Positions 23,248 through 33,709 are shown, numbered from the stretch's first letter. The stretch is 64,000 nucleotides of DNA from Bacteroidota bacterium (GCA_020160935.1 JAIUPL010000005.1:1-64000); one strand, 5' to 3'. The notes: generated from the letters alone by a model not told the origin. Numbers and translations: made by a program.

Positions 23248-26169
23248 TTACACCTCCCCAGAGCTTAAAACCACATCAAAATCCACTTTCAGCGCATCAA
23301 AATGTTTGCGCCCGCAGCGGATGCGGTCTGCTTCGGAGTTGCGTAGTTTTTCGAAGTCTTTGGTGCCCTTTGTTTCGCGCACCAGGTAAATGGTTGCATC
23401 ATCGTGTTTAACTACCGCCCAGTCGGGGTTGTAGCTTCCGATGGGTGTTTCAATGGCAAACCAGCGCGGCAGTTTCACGAAAAGTTTGATGTCGTCCCGT
23501 TTGTCCAGATCTTCCGCAAATTTGCGTTCTACCTCGCTGTCATAAATCACAGCATCATACACGGATTTTTTTACCTCTAAGCGGGTGCTCAGGTAGCTCA
23601 AAATTTCTTCATCCTCAAACAAACGCATGCTCCATTCCTGTTCCGCAATACGTTCATATTTTATTCCATCAATCATCATCCGGTGAAGTTCGCGGCTGAC
23701 GATGCCCGCCACAGCATCCATAAACTTTTGCGGGTTGATCGCAAATTCTTCCAGACGGCCACTCTTTGTCAAAATAGTAGCCAGGGTGCGCCGGGTGAGT
23801 TCCGTTTCTTTTTGCAGGTAAGCAATGATATCCGGCAAACCGCCAGCATATTTTAGGCGTTGGTAGTTCGAGCGGGTTTCTTGCACTGTAACCCCTTTTT
23901 GCTCTACGCCCAACAATGCCTCTTTATAGGAAATTTGTACTGGCTCAATTTTGTCCATCTGCCTGATGGCCTTCACAGAGGCGGCAATCAGTTCATCGGT
24001 TGAGTAATTTACTTCGTAAGTGGTTTTGAACTTGATACGGTTCCACAATTCCTCAAACTCTGGATCAAGAAACACCTGCTTGTTGATGCGCAGTTTTTTC
24101 GGCTCCTCATCTTTTTTGATATGTCGCTCCAGTTGGTACGACTGCAAAACAGAGATCACTTCTGCTTCTATTTCCTTTAGTTCGCCCGAAAACCCCAGGG
24201 TAAAACCAGATTGTTGTGGGTTGAAAGATGGCTTGATTTTTCCGCTGTCATCCAAAAATCCTTTGCTCACCAGTTCCGCCCAGACTTTCTCTGATTGGTC
24301 GCGTCCAAGCCTGACCTCTTCTTCGTCCACAATTTGTACAATTTTTGCAAAGCCAATCTTCGGTACTTTGCCAAACGTTACGCCACAATCATCCTCATAT
24401 TCTGATTGAAGTTTGCGGGCAAACTCATCGTAACTTTCATTGGCTATAACAGTCAGTTTGTTGATGTTATCATCAAACACCCGTTCGCCATTTTGATTGA
24501 CCGGCAAGCGCAACCCGCGCCCAATTTCCTGCCGTTTCTTCATTACGGAATTAGTTTCATTCAACGTACATATCTGAAATACATTCGGGTTGTCCCAACC
24601 TTCCCGAAGGGCAGAGTGTGAGAAGATAAACTTCAACGGCTCCTCAAGCGAAAGCAACTGCTCTTTGTTTCGCATGATTTTGGAGTACGTGCTATCATCG
24701 GCTTGTGTAGCACCGTTGGTATCTTTAAAAACGCCTTTTTTGTCCTCGGAAAAATAGCCGTCGTGAATTTTTTCAACAGGCTGCATATCCAGTTCCTTGT
24801 ATTGCGGTAAAGCGACCAGCTCTTTGTAATGTTTCTCGAAAAGCAAGGCAAACTTGCCTTTCTCGGCTTTTCCGTCTTCCGTATAGTCGCGGTAATTGGC
24901 AACTCGGTCAATGAAGAAAAGTGAAAGCACCTTGATCCCCTTTCCTCTCAATTGCAATTCTTTATCCAGGTGTTTTTTGATGGTATTGCGGATTTGTACT
25001 TCTACCAAATCTTCCCGGATACCACCCCGTTCCTGACCAAGATAAAGGCGGCCAGCGTTGAAATCAATGAACTCATTTCCGGGTTCTGCACTAATGTCCA
25101 GCACCTCAAAACCATTGCGGTACACCTCGCGCTCATTCGATAAAGCGAACAGATCGGCAGTTTGTTTTACCCAAATATCTTTCTCGCTTACCTTGCCTTT
25201 GCCCTGTACTTGAATTCGGATTTTTGCACGGATGCCGTTTTTATTATCCGTTTCCAGCAGTTTTACATAGGCGGCATTTTGCGCATTTGCGCCTTCAACC
25301 GATGCAACGACGATCTGCTTTACCAGGCGCAGCTCGTATGCCTTGATCGGGTCAAGTTTGTAAACCAGGTTGTACAGATTTTTGTGCGTAGCAGAGTAAC
25401 GGAAGATGCAAAGCGGATTCAGTGATTTGATGGCATCTTGTGCTCGTGGCGTGTTGTCCACACTTTGCGGCTCGTCAATAATCACAATCGGCTTGGTTGC
25501 CTGCACGAACTCGATGGGGCGCCGCCCGGAGAGTTTGTCACTCTCTTTAAAGATGACGTTACTCTTTTTATCGTCCTCACTGTCGGAAAAGTCTTTTCGG
25601 AAGGCATCAATATTGATGACCATGAGTTGCACCTGATTGTTGGAAGCAAACTCCCGCAAGCGGTTGGCCTTCTTACTGTCGTACACGAAGGAAGACACCT
25701 CAATGTTATACAGCGCTTTGAAGTGTTCTTTGGTGATGTCGATGTTTTTTAGCGTTCCTTCCCGGATCGCTACACTCGGCACTACGATGATGAACTTTTT
25801 GAAGCCATATTTCTGGCTCAATTCAAAAATGGTGCGCAGGTACACATAGGTCTTCCCAGTACCCGTTTCCATCTCCACGGAAAAGTTCAAACCATTTTTG
25901 GCAAACTCTTTTTCCGGGATGGTATCAAGATCATTTTCCTCCTGGAGTTTGTTGAGGTTTTTCAATATCGCCTCATCCTCCAAAATCAGGTTGTTTCCAA
26001 TACCTAATTCGGTTTGAAAAATACTACCCTGACCTGATGTGCTTGTCGTGTTAATCTCCACCGTAAAATCACCAAGATTCAATGGTTGTCCATCGAACAG
26101 ATTGGTTATGCTTTCAACGGCAGCAATTTGAAAAGCCTGTGTACTGTCAAACTTTATCTTCATGCTCAT
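23248..26169 (-). CDS. Type III restriction enzyme Res subunit
   Basis: 973 residues. SF2 helicase motifs: TGTGKT at 102-107, IIDEPQ at ~230-235 (DEPQ box), FIFSHSALREGWDNPNV and QEIGRGLRLPVN (motifs V and VI). The C-terminal nuclease shows PDW (D916) and ETKG (E932, K934), a PD-(D/E)xK site. Res translocates from unmodified asymmetric sites and cuts when two complexes meet. The start codon overlaps the Mod stop (ATGA). Confidence 0.92.
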   Translation of the reverse strand: MSMKIKFDSTQAFQIAAVESITNLFDGQPLNLGDFTVEINTTSTSGQGSIFQTELGIGNNLILEDEAILKNLNKLQEENDLDTIPEKEFAKNGLNFSVEMETGTGKTYVYLRTIFELSQKYGFKKFIIVVPSVAIREGTLKNIDITKEHFKALYNIEVSSFVYDSKKANRLREFASNNQVQLMVINIDAFRKDFSDSEDDKKSNVIFKESDKLSGRRPIEFVQATKPIVIIDEPQSVDNTPRAQDAIKSLNPLCIFRYSATHKNLYNLVYKLDPIKAYELRLVKQIVVASVEGANAQNAAYVKLLETDNKNGIRAKIRIQVQGKGKVSEKDIWVKQTADLFALSNEREVYRNGFEVLDISAEPGNEFIDFNAGRLYLGQERGGIREDLVEVQIRNTIKKHLDKELQLRGKGIKVLSLFFIDRVANYRDYTEDGKAEKGKFALLFEKHYKELVALPQYKELDMQPVEKIHDGYFSEDKKGVFKDTNGATQADDSTYSKIMRNKEQLLSLEEPLKFIFSHSALREGWDNPNVFQICTLNETNSVMKKRQEIGRGLRLPVNQNGERVFDDNINKLTVIANESYDEFARKLQSEYEDDCGVTFGKVPKIGFAKIVQIVDEEEVRLGRDQSEKVWAELVSKGFLDDSGKIKPSFNPQQSGFTLGFSGELKEIEAEVISVLQSYQLERHIKKDEEPKKLRINKQVFLDPEFEELWNRIKFKTTYEVNYSTDELIAASVKAIRQMDKIEPVQISYKEALLGVEQKGVTVQETRSNYQRLKYAGGLPDIIAYLQKETELTRRTLATILTKSGRLEEFAINPQKFMDAVAGIVSRELHRMMIDGIKYERIAEQEWSMRLFEDEEILSYLSTRLEVKKSVYDAVIYDSEVERKFAEDLDKRDDIKLFVKLPRWFAIETPIGSYNPDWAVVKHDDATIYLVRETKGTKDFEKLRNSEADRIRCGRKHFDALKVDFDVVLSSGEV

Positions 26170-28124
26170 ACCGTTCTAAAATTTACAACTCCCTTGCTTT
26201 TCATCATCTGAACAGCATTGGTTTTGAGTTGGTCGTTATCTTGAAAACCCTCGTCCAGGCAGATTACACGCGTCGGTTTACGCTCTGCAATTGCCTTTAT
26301 AACCTCATGGGTCAATTGCTTTTCCAAACAGATCAGCAATTCTCCTTCAGCGATGCTAAACACTTTTTTACCCTCGATGCTCATCTGCTCGATGGAAGTT
26401 GTCACTTCAAACCCGGATTTCAAAAGCAATTCATACAATATTGCTTCCTGCTCCGCTTCCGGCGATATATGAGCCACATGAGAAAACAATTGTTGCTGAA
26501 TCGCCTCCGGCGTTTTTTCTACTCCGGCGTTCCAGATATTGAAATTGGACTTTTGCAGTTTGAAAACTTTGAAGCCCAAATCTTGTGGCTTTTGCCTTTC
26601 GCTGAAAAGCGTTTTATTTTCTTTTTGCTCCTTTTTAATTTTTGCGATAACACGACGAATGCGCTCCTTACTTATGTCAGCAATAGTTTTATAGCCCTCT
26701 TTAAAGGCATCATCATCTTCTTCAGTTTTCTCAGGAAGTTGGACGCAGATATATTTAATTTCGGTTTCATTTTCAGCGTTGTACTCCATTACACCATGTG
26801 CAGTAGAGCATGAACCTGCAAAAAAGTCTAAAATAATTGAGTCTGAATCTTCTGACCTTATTGTAAACTCTAATATCTTTTTAATTAAACCAATGGGCTT
26901 GGGCTTAGGGAAAATTTCTTTTTTAAAGCCGAGCTCAATGAATTGTTCTGATCCTCGTTCACTATTGAACACTTTATCTGTCCATGAGCTAGTAGGCTTA
27001 ATTCTTTTTTCTGGAGAAAAATAGTCTTTCTCGAAGACTGACCAAACCTTTTTGTTTGGCATGAATTTGGGCAGAAGATATTTTTTGTTTTTCAAGGCGG
27101 TGTTTAACTCCCACCTCCAGTTTCCTAGTTCACCATTCTCCTTCTGAGGAAATATTTGGGTATATCCACTAGGTATAGATTCATCTCTTGTTGGATAGAA
27201 ATCACCTGTTTCCTCATTAAAGAGAAAATAATAAAACAAGTTAGGTCGGTCATCTTTCCTGTCGTTATCGCCAGTTTTTCTAAGGTCAATTTCTCTATAT
27301 ACTTCGCCCTGCTCATCCTGTTTGTTATACCGACGAGTAACCTTTTCTTCTGGTTGCCAACCCGCAAAGGTAATTTCTTGCTTTTTATATAGAAGCACAT
27401 ATTCATGCGCTGTTGCCACATACTTATCGTCGGAGCGTCCCTTCGGATTATTGGTATTAGCAATACAGGTGATGAAATTTTCCTCGCCAAATATTTCATC
27501 ACAAATTTTTTTTAAATTATCAAATTCATGATTATCAATACTAATAAATATTACGCCATTGTTTGTTAAAAGGTTTTTCGCCAGAAATAATCTTGGATAC
27601 ATCATGTTCATCCATCTGCTATGATAACGCCCATCAGTATCTGTGTTTGTGCTGAATTTTTTTCCTTCAGCATCAACTTGACCAGTGTATGCGAGGTATG
27701 TATCCAGGTTTTCAGAGTAGTCATCAGGATACACGAAATCCTTGCCAGTATTGTATGGCGGATCAATGTAGATCATCTTTACCTTCCCCAAATATGATTT
27801 TTGAAGCAGTTTCAACACTTCCAGATTGTCACCCTCAATGAATAAATTTTGGGTTGTGTCAAAGTCCACGCTTTCTTCCCGTGCCGGAACTAAAGTGGCA
27901 ATACTCGGTTGCTGAATGGTTTTGAAGCATTCGCTTTTACCCGGCCAGTTCATGCCGTAGCGTTCTTTTCCGGTATCCACGGCTTCTCCCAATGTCAGGC
28001 GCAATTTATCCCAGTCCACTTTGCTGCCCTCCGTGAAGGCTTCCGGGAATATCTCTTTGAGGCGCTCCAGTTGGTGCGCTTTTATGTCGAGGGAGGTAAG
28101 CGGGAGTTTTTCGATTTCTGCCAT
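26166..28124 (-). CDS. Type III DNA methyltransferase Mod subunit (beta class, N6-adenine)
   Basis: 652 residues. Catalytic motif IV DPPYNTG at 121-127 comes before the SAM motif DFFAGSCST at 433-441, the beta-class order. The FxGxG-like motif has Cys in place of the second Gly, a position that varies in type III Mods. The C-terminal ~180 residues after FKVFKLQKSNF are the Mod-specific part. It follows the SMC-like ATPase gene by 12 bases and overlaps Res by four. The target site is set by the central region and cannot be read from the sequence. Confidence 0.92.
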   Translation of the reverse strand: MAEIEKLPLTSLDIKAHQLERLKEIFPEAFTEGSKVDWDKLRLTLGEAVDTGKERYGMNWPGKSECFKTIQQPSIATLVPAREESVDFDTTQNLFIEGDNLEVLKLLQKSYLGKVKMIYIDPPYNTGKDFVYPDDYSENLDTYLAYTGQVDAEGKKFSTNTDTDGRYHSRWMNMMYPRLFLAKNLLTNNGVIFISIDNHEFDNLKKICDEIFGEENFITCIANTNNPKGRSDDKYVATAHEYVLLYKKQEITFAGWQPEEKVTRRYNKQDEQGEVYREIDLRKTGDNDRKDDRPNLFYYFLFNEETGDFYPTRDESIPSGYTQIFPQKENGELGNWRWELNTALKNKKYLLPKFMPNKKVWSVFEKDYFSPEKRIKPTSSWTDKVFNSERGSEQFIELGFKKEIFPKPKPIGLIKKILEFTIRSEDSDSIILDFFAGSCSTAHGVMEYNAENETEIKYICVQLPEKTEEDDDAFKEGYKTIADISKERIRRVIAKIKKEQKENKTLFSERQKPQDLGFKVFKLQKSNFNIWNAGVEKTPEAIQQQLFSHVAHISPEAEQEAILYELLLKSGFEVTTSIEQMSIEGKKVFSIAEGELLICLEKQLTHEVIKAIAERKPTRVICLDEGFQDNDQLKTNAVQMMKSKGVVNFRTV

Positions 28125-28136
28125 AGTTTGTTTCGA

Positions 28137-30464
28137 TTAAGTTGGTTCTTGGAAAGGATGCATTCGTATGGATTTTGAACGGGTTTCATGATACTCTCCC
28201 GTACTTTTTTTGCTAGGAAAATCACCTGATTCAGGACATATTAGTGCTTGTGCAAGGCTAAGGGTTGTTTTAGCAAAATTCTCAACATCATCATCACTTA
28301 CATCAGAGCCACTTAAATTAAAATGTGCACCTACTTTGTTGCGAATAAAGGACAGTTTTTTCAATTCATCAAAAAGGGGAAGCAATATTATTTCTTCCAT
28401 ACCAGCGCTGATGTCATATTTTCCAGTAGTATCTTTTTTCAGATGTTCTACCCTTAAACTTTTTGAAAGTTTGGATGATATGGCATCTAATAACTCTCCC
28501 AAAGTATAGTCTAAGGCAATTTTTCTACGAACCTTGCAAGAATAGGTAAGAGTTAGATAATCAAATATATTTTCTAATAATATACCAGCCTTAGCAGCCA
28601 TTTGCTGTCTGTCAAAATATGAAGAAGTGATAGCCTCTTGAAGTTCTTGAACAAGATTTTTCCCAACTTGATGGCGAATACCCGTTTTAAGTGACCAAGG
28701 ACGAAGTTCAATAAAGTGTACTTCTCCTTCGGGCGCACGTTTATACCGGTATCGATCCCGCCAAGCACGATAGTGTGTTGTTATTAAGATATGTGCAAAA
28801 TCGCCTGATAGACTATGCAAAAGGTCAATGAATCGATCCAAATGACTTTCATCAACTGACATCACCACATCATCTAAAAGAAGGATAGTCTCTCTCCCAC
28901 CATATTTTTTAGCAAGCGACAAAAAAACGCAGAGGCCAAGTGTATCAAGGTGCGACTCACTATAAACGGATTGTGGAGATATATCAGTTTGCCCTTGAAA
29001 ACTGGCTGAGAGGTTTAGCGATTTTCTGACGTTCGGTTTCAAAGTTATCTGAATCCCTCCAATGTTTTCATTAGGATGCAAACTTTGGTACATTGCTTCC
29101 ACCTCTTCCGAAATGGATGAAAGTTCATTTTCTATATATTCTTTTCGGGAGGTTTCGACAATTTTTAATGCCTCTTTGGCATTTATCAGCACCAGTTCGG
29201 TTTCTTCCGCTTTTTTTTGGTTCTCATTGATTGCTTTTAACTGGCTTTTAATGAGGTTATTCTGCGAAATCGAACTTTGAGATTTTGTTCTTTCGGTTTT
29301 AAAATTCGTTACATCTTGCTCCAGCGCTGTGTGATTCTCTTGAAACAACTCGATTTGTTGCGTCAATGGCAGACTTGTTTGCTGCCAAGGCTCCCATCTG
29401 CTACGTTCAATGCCGCTAAATTCTTTACTCGCCCTTCCTAATGCGATGAGTGCGCTTGATAGAGTTTGTTGCGCGCTTTGGAGAAAATCACCCGCGCGTT
29501 TTTCTTCCTGCTCGATAGTTTTTTTCTTGCTAATTAGTTGCTGATATTCACTGTGTGATTGAACGGTCTTGACAATAGAGTCCAACAAAACTTCTTTTTC
29601 TACGGGGCTAGAACAGAGCGGGCATTCATGTAATTCTGTCTGTCGCTGAATGAATTTTCCGGCAGAATCAAGAAGTGTAATCAAATCTTGGTTAATATTT
29701 TGGTTGGTCGCCTCAAATTTTTCCAGATTTATAGCGTGTTCTGCTTTCCGTTTAGCCACCTCTTCAGTAGCAATCTCTTTCTCTTTTAAAAGGCTTATAT
29801 TCCTTTCAACGCTATCCCATGCAGAGACCAATGCATCAATGCGTGCAACTTTAACCTGTTCAACCTGTAAGTCCTTCCCGGCTTCCATCTCTGCCCATAA
29901 TTCCCAACCAGCCATGGGCGATCCTTCATTTATCCAGGCGGCTTCAAGAGTATTTGAGGCACTTACTAAAGTAGTTGTCTGCGTAGTTAAATCTGCTTCT
30001 AAGCGTTGAACCAATCGACGAAGTCCATCCTCGGAGCCCATAATGCTTTCTACATCAATATAGTCCTTGAGTTCTTCATAACGGCTTGCAGGCTGTGCTT
30101 CAATGAGTTTGACTATTTGACTGCGGCGAAGCTGGCGAAGTTTAGGATATGATTTTCCAGCATTTTTATGGAATTTTCCACTGTTTAGCGTGGCACTATA
30201 CTCATCTCCATCAGTCACTAATTTTAGCAATACATCATTTGCCGATGTCCCTATCGCAACCAAAAACTGTTTATCTGCACCTGATTTATCACTCATTGAA
30301 CCAAGTGATTCTGTACATAAACAGGTAATTGAATCAGCAATAGTAGATTTTCCAGTGCCATTTTCTCCAAAAACCATTGTCAGTTTTTTGGAGCGGTCAA
30401 ACTCAAACGAAAACGGTTGTGTCGCTCCGCGAAAGGCGTTTATTTCAAGTTTTAGGAGTTTCAT
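28137..30464 (-). CDS. SMC/RecF-like ATPase with zinc hook and C-terminal HEPN-like motif
   Basis: 775 residues. Walker A GENGTGKS at 33-40; coiled coil ~160-460 broken by a zinc-hook motif CPLCSSPV at 281-288; LLLDDVVMSVDESHL near 540 is Walker B with the D-loop; H-loop ITTHYRAW follows. The last ~120 residues are helical and contain RNKVGAHF (R708, H714), the R-x(4-6)-H spacing of HEPN RNases. It overlaps the small upstream gene by 20 bases and precedes mod by 12, so it belongs to the restriction operon. Whether the HEPN-like end is catalytic is unknown. Confidence 0.8.
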   Translation of the reverse strand: MKLLKLEINAFRGATQPFSFEFDRSKKLTMVFGENGTGKSTIADSITCLCTESLGSMSDKSGADKQFLVAIGTSANDVLLKLVTDGDEYSATLNSGKFHKNAGKSYPKLRQLRRSQIVKLIEAQPASRYEELKDYIDVESIMGSEDGLRRLVQRLEADLTTQTTTLVSASNTLEAAWINEGSPMAGWELWAEMEAGKDLQVEQVKVARIDALVSAWDSVERNISLLKEKEIATEEVAKRKAEHAINLEKFEATNQNINQDLITLLDSAGKFIQRQTELHECPLCSSPVEKEVLLDSIVKTVQSHSEYQQLISKKKTIEQEEKRAGDFLQSAQQTLSSALIALGRASKEFSGIERSRWEPWQQTSLPLTQQIELFQENHTALEQDVTNFKTERTKSQSSISQNNLIKSQLKAINENQKKAEETELVLINAKEALKIVETSRKEYIENELSSISEEVEAMYQSLHPNENIGGIQITLKPNVRKSLNLSASFQGQTDISPQSVYSESHLDTLGLCVFLSLAKKYGGRETILLLDDVVMSVDESHLDRFIDLLHSLSGDFAHILITTHYRAWRDRYRYKRAPEGEVHFIELRPWSLKTGIRHQVGKNLVQELQEAITSSYFDRQQMAAKAGILLENIFDYLTLTYSCKVRRKIALDYTLGELLDAISSKLSKSLRVEHLKKDTTGKYDISAGMEEIILLPLFDELKKLSFIRNKVGAHFNLSGSDVSDDDVENFAKTTLSLAQALICPESGDFPSKKSTGEYHETRSKSIRMHPFQEPT

Positions 30465-30669
30465 TTGATGCGGGTTTTGATTTTATTATTTGTTCAAGAG
30501 CAACTCTCCAGCTGCTATCTCCAAGTTTGCCTTGTCCGAGGTTCTTTATAAATTCTGCCTTGCCGTCATCAGTAATCAGTCCAGCATCAAACAACTTTTG
30601 AAAAATCTGTTGCGCTAGAATCTCATTCGGGTTTTGAGTAGGCTGTTCAGGTGTTACTTGATTGTCCAT
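30445..30669 (-). CDS. 74-residue linker gene of the restriction operon
   Basis: A short protein: Pro/Gln/Asn-rich start (VTPEQPTQNPNE), then two helices (ILAQQIFQKLFDAGLITDDG, SSWRVALEQIIKSK). It overlaps the SNF2 gene by 16 bases and the SMC-like gene by 20, in different frames, so translation is coupled on both sides. It may be an adaptor between helicase and ATPase. No family recognised. Confidence 0.65.
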   Translation of the reverse strand: MDNQVTPEQPTQNPNEILAQQIFQKLFDAGLITDDGKAEFIKNLGQGKLGDSSWRVALEQIIKSKPASNETPKT

Positions 30670-33530
30670 CGGATTAAGAATAGTTCAGTTGTTGAAAGTA
30701 ATTGTTGGAGTTTTTTTTCAATCTCGTCAATGAGTCGATCCTTGCCTTGATCGATTTCTTTTGCGGCCTCGTCGTATTCCCGCCAAGCCTTGTCACGGTC
30801 TGATTCAATTCGTTGCCGTTCCCGTTCTAATTTAAGTTTTTCAGGCAGGTTGGGTGCTATACGCGCTTGCTTTTTCAGATCCTTTATCTGAGCATCCAGT
30901 TCTTTAAGTGTTGCCTTCAAGGAACTTCTACGATCATCGCCCCACTTATCCAATTTCTCCAATTCCATATCAAAAAAATTTGCGTTGCGTGCGCCAATCT
31001 CTCCAAGAATGGTATTTTTCTTTTTTGAAAGATCATCTATAAGTGCTTCTTTTTGAGTGGGTGATAAGGCAGCCTCGCTACCTTCATGTGCGGAAAGCGA
31101 GAACAAGCGACGACAATGCTCTTCTTCCAGCGCTGTTCCATCATCACATATTCCTGTGAGTATAATATGATCTTCTTCTTCAAAAGAAGTTACTGACATC
31201 ATTTCTGCCATTATCCACCCGGACTTGTTACATAGTGACGCCAGAATGGTTATAATCTTCTGGTTTCCGGTATAATCAAAAATCAGCTCCCGTGCCGGCA
31301 GGTCATAATCTTTGCATTTACCAATAATTAATTGTGCCAATGGATGACCGATACGATACACGTTAGCATCATCGATGCTTTTCCCAATACGATAAGGGCC
31401 AGGATGTATTTTGGTTCCTGGAAACGGATTGTTAATAAGTCTAAAACTGTGCTCATCAGCAGTGGCAAAGATTGCATCGCCATTGAGGTAAAATCTTGTT
31501 ATGTCCCATAGCAGATTTTCATATTTAGAGAGGTATTCTCTGCTTTCCTGCAAGTTTATCTTCAGTTTTTCATGTACTTCTTCGTCAAAATTCTCCAATA
31601 ACTGCTGGCGGGTTTGCTGCATGGCATTTGAGATTTGCCCTTCTAATTCCGATTGTAAAATATTGAACGCTACCTCGATCTGTTCAATCGTCCGGCAGTC
31701 TTGATAAATCTTTGCTATGCGCTTTTCAAAATCAATACCGTTTTCAATACTTCCAAGTACTTCGTCACTGGCTCCAAAAACCCCATTAAACAGGTTAAAT
31801 TTATCACGGAGTAGTGCATAAACCCGTTGATCGGCAGCATTTGCTTTGTTGAGGAAATTAACTACGACCACATCATATTTTTGCCCATAGCGATGACAAC
31901 GACCGATGCGTTGCTCAATACGTTGTGGATTCCAAGGCAGGTCATAGTTAATAAGCAACGAACAGAACTGAAGATTGATGCCTTCAGCCGCCGCTTCTGT
32001 TGCAATCATGATCGTCGCTTCCTCACGGAAATAGTCCACTAATGCTGCACGAATATCTGCGGTTCGTGATCCAGATATACGATCCGTGTTCTTGTGCTGC
32101 TCTATCCAGGCATTATAAATCTCACGAGATTTTTGATCCGAGTTGGAACCATTAAAAAGTACTACTTCCCCTTCATAGCCACGTGTTTCCAAATTGGCGC
32201 GAATATATTCCTGTGTTCGAGTGCTTTCTGTAAAAATAATTGCCTTGCGCGGAGCACCAAGACGCTGCAACTCACGAAACCCATTTTCCAGGGCTGTGAA
32301 AAGTTTTTCGCCTTTGGAGTTTTTATCAATGGAGATTGCCAAGTCCTCAAATTCTTTAAGGGTAACGATCTCGTCTCTCATCCCATCTATGTCCGCAGGT
32401 GTAAATTGTTGCTCCTCCTTCGCCTCTTCTTCTTCGTTCCACTCATCTTTCAATTCGTCATAGGTCTCGAAATCTTCGGCAACTGTTGCTTCAAACTCAT
32501 CGGCTTCGTCATGTCTGGCTACTATGTTTTCCAGTTTCGCGACCAGAGCTCCTAGTGTTTTGGAAATTGCAAAAGTGGAAGATGCCAGAAGTCGGCGCAA
32601 GATCAATGTCATCAACTGCCTCTGGCTAGAGGGTAGTGCATAAAGAGTATCACCTTGTAAATATTCAGAAACAAGATCGTAAAGGCGTTGCTCCTCCTGT
32701 GTTGGATAGAACTCCTCGACCAAGGCAATACGGTTAGTATATTTGATATATTCTAAGACCTGTCGGCGAAGCGTTCGTTTGCAAATGGGTTTAAGCCGTT
32801 CCTTCAACTCCTTAAACATGCCCTCGTCGAGTGTACTGTTTACTTTACTATACTGAGAACGGAAGCTTTTAAGGTCGCCAAAAGCATAATCGTCGATGAT
32901 GCTGACCAGGCCATATAACTCCAAAAGCGAGTTTTGGAGTGGTGTTGCAGTAAGTAGAATTTTCGGTGCATGTTCGAGCGACTCCTTGATAGAGCGAGCG
33001 ATTTTGTTGCTTGTTTTGTAAACATTGCGCAAGCGGTGTGCCTCGTCAATCACTACCAAGTCCCAATCCACAAGACGTAAATATGCCTCTTTGGTTCGTG
33101 CAAATTGGTATGAACATAATATAATATGCGCCTGGTTGAACGGGTTTAGGTTGCCCGTTTTGATCGTATCGTTGAAAGATTTTGCCTCCAGAATGAACGA
33201 GGGTAAGAAAAACTTGTCCTGCAACTCCTGACTCCATTGCTTGCGCAAATTCGCTGGAGTTATGATGAGTATCTTTCTTTTTCTTTCAGCCCATTTCTGT
33301 GAAATAACCAAACCAGCCTCAATAGTTTTCCCCAATCCTACCTCATCGGCAAGTATTGCACCTTTAGAAAGCGGAGAACGGAACGCGAATAACGCGGCCT
33401 CTACCTGATGCGGGTTCAGATCAACTTGTGCATCAACCAAGGTAGCAGCCAGTTTTTGCATACTGTCTGAGGCACTGCGCTTGGTGAGTTCATAAGCGAA
33501 AAATTTAGCGTGATAAGGGGTAAACTGCAT
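30654..33530 (-). CDS. SNF2/RapA-like helicase heading the restriction operon
   Basis: 958 residues from the ATG at 33530. SNF2 motifs: DEVGLGKT at 62-69 of this start, IDEAHRLRN ~160, LLTATPLQNS ~195, then the second RecA fold with FNGSNSDQKS, ATEAAAEGINLQ and RIEQRIGRCHRYGQ. A long acidic insert (~350-390) and a C-terminal coiled coil (LKATLKELDAQIKDLKKQA). RapA/HepA-like translocases remodel protein-DNA complexes; DISARM DrmD is one defence relative. It is the first gene of the six-gene unit. Confidence 0.85.
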   Translation of the reverse strand: MQFTPYHAKFFAYELTKRSASDSMQKLAATLVDAQVDLNPHQVEAALFAFRSPLSKGAILADEVGLGKTIEAGLVISQKWAERKRKILIITPANLRKQWSQELQDKFFLPSFILEAKSFNDTIKTGNLNPFNQAHIILCSYQFARTKEAYLRLVDWDLVVIDEAHRLRNVYKTSNKIARSIKESLEHAPKILLTATPLQNSLLELYGLVSIIDDYAFGDLKSFRSQYSKVNSTLDEGMFKELKERLKPICKRTLRRQVLEYIKYTNRIALVEEFYPTQEEQRLYDLVSEYLQGDTLYALPSSQRQLMTLILRRLLASSTFAISKTLGALVAKLENIVARHDEADEFEATVAEDFETYDELKDEWNEEEEAKEEQQFTPADIDGMRDEIVTLKEFEDLAISIDKNSKGEKLFTALENGFRELQRLGAPRKAIIFTESTRTQEYIRANLETRGYEGEVVLFNGSNSDQKSREIYNAWIEQHKNTDRISGSRTADIRAALVDYFREEATIMIATEAAAEGINLQFCSLLINYDLPWNPQRIEQRIGRCHRYGQKYDVVVVNFLNKANAADQRVYALLRDKFNLFNGVFGASDEVLGSIENGIDFEKRIAKIYQDCRTIEQIEVAFNILQSELEGQISNAMQQTRQQLLENFDEEVHEKLKINLQESREYLSKYENLLWDITRFYLNGDAIFATADEHSFRLINNPFPGTKIHPGPYRIGKSIDDANVYRIGHPLAQLIIGKCKDYDLPARELIFDYTGNQKIITILASLCNKSGWIMAEMMSVTSFEEEDHIILTGICDDGTALEEEHCRRLFSLSAHEGSEAALSPTQKEALIDDLSKKKNTILGEIGARNANFFDMELEKLDKWGDDRRSSLKATLKELDAQIKDLKKQARIAPNLPEKLKLERERQRIESDRDKAWREYDEAAKEIDQGKDRLIDEIEKKLQQLLSTTELFLIRWTIK

Positions 33531-33709
33531 ATCTTTTTTTACCAATAACTAATGGATTATCAAGGTGATAATCAGCCTGCTGCAAATATAGTACCCAAAC
33601 TTTCATTTACTCAAATAAGTACAGAGACCTAAGATAATTTAGGGTTGATAAATGAGGCTGGCTAAAACTTCGGCGGCTCGAAGCAGGCACCTCATTTACA
33701 CATGTGAAC

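Noticed and set aside
26166-28124. Dead Mod subunit because motif I reads FAGSC
   Set aside because: That position varies among type III Mods and the catalytic DPPYNTG is intact; not enough to call it inactive.
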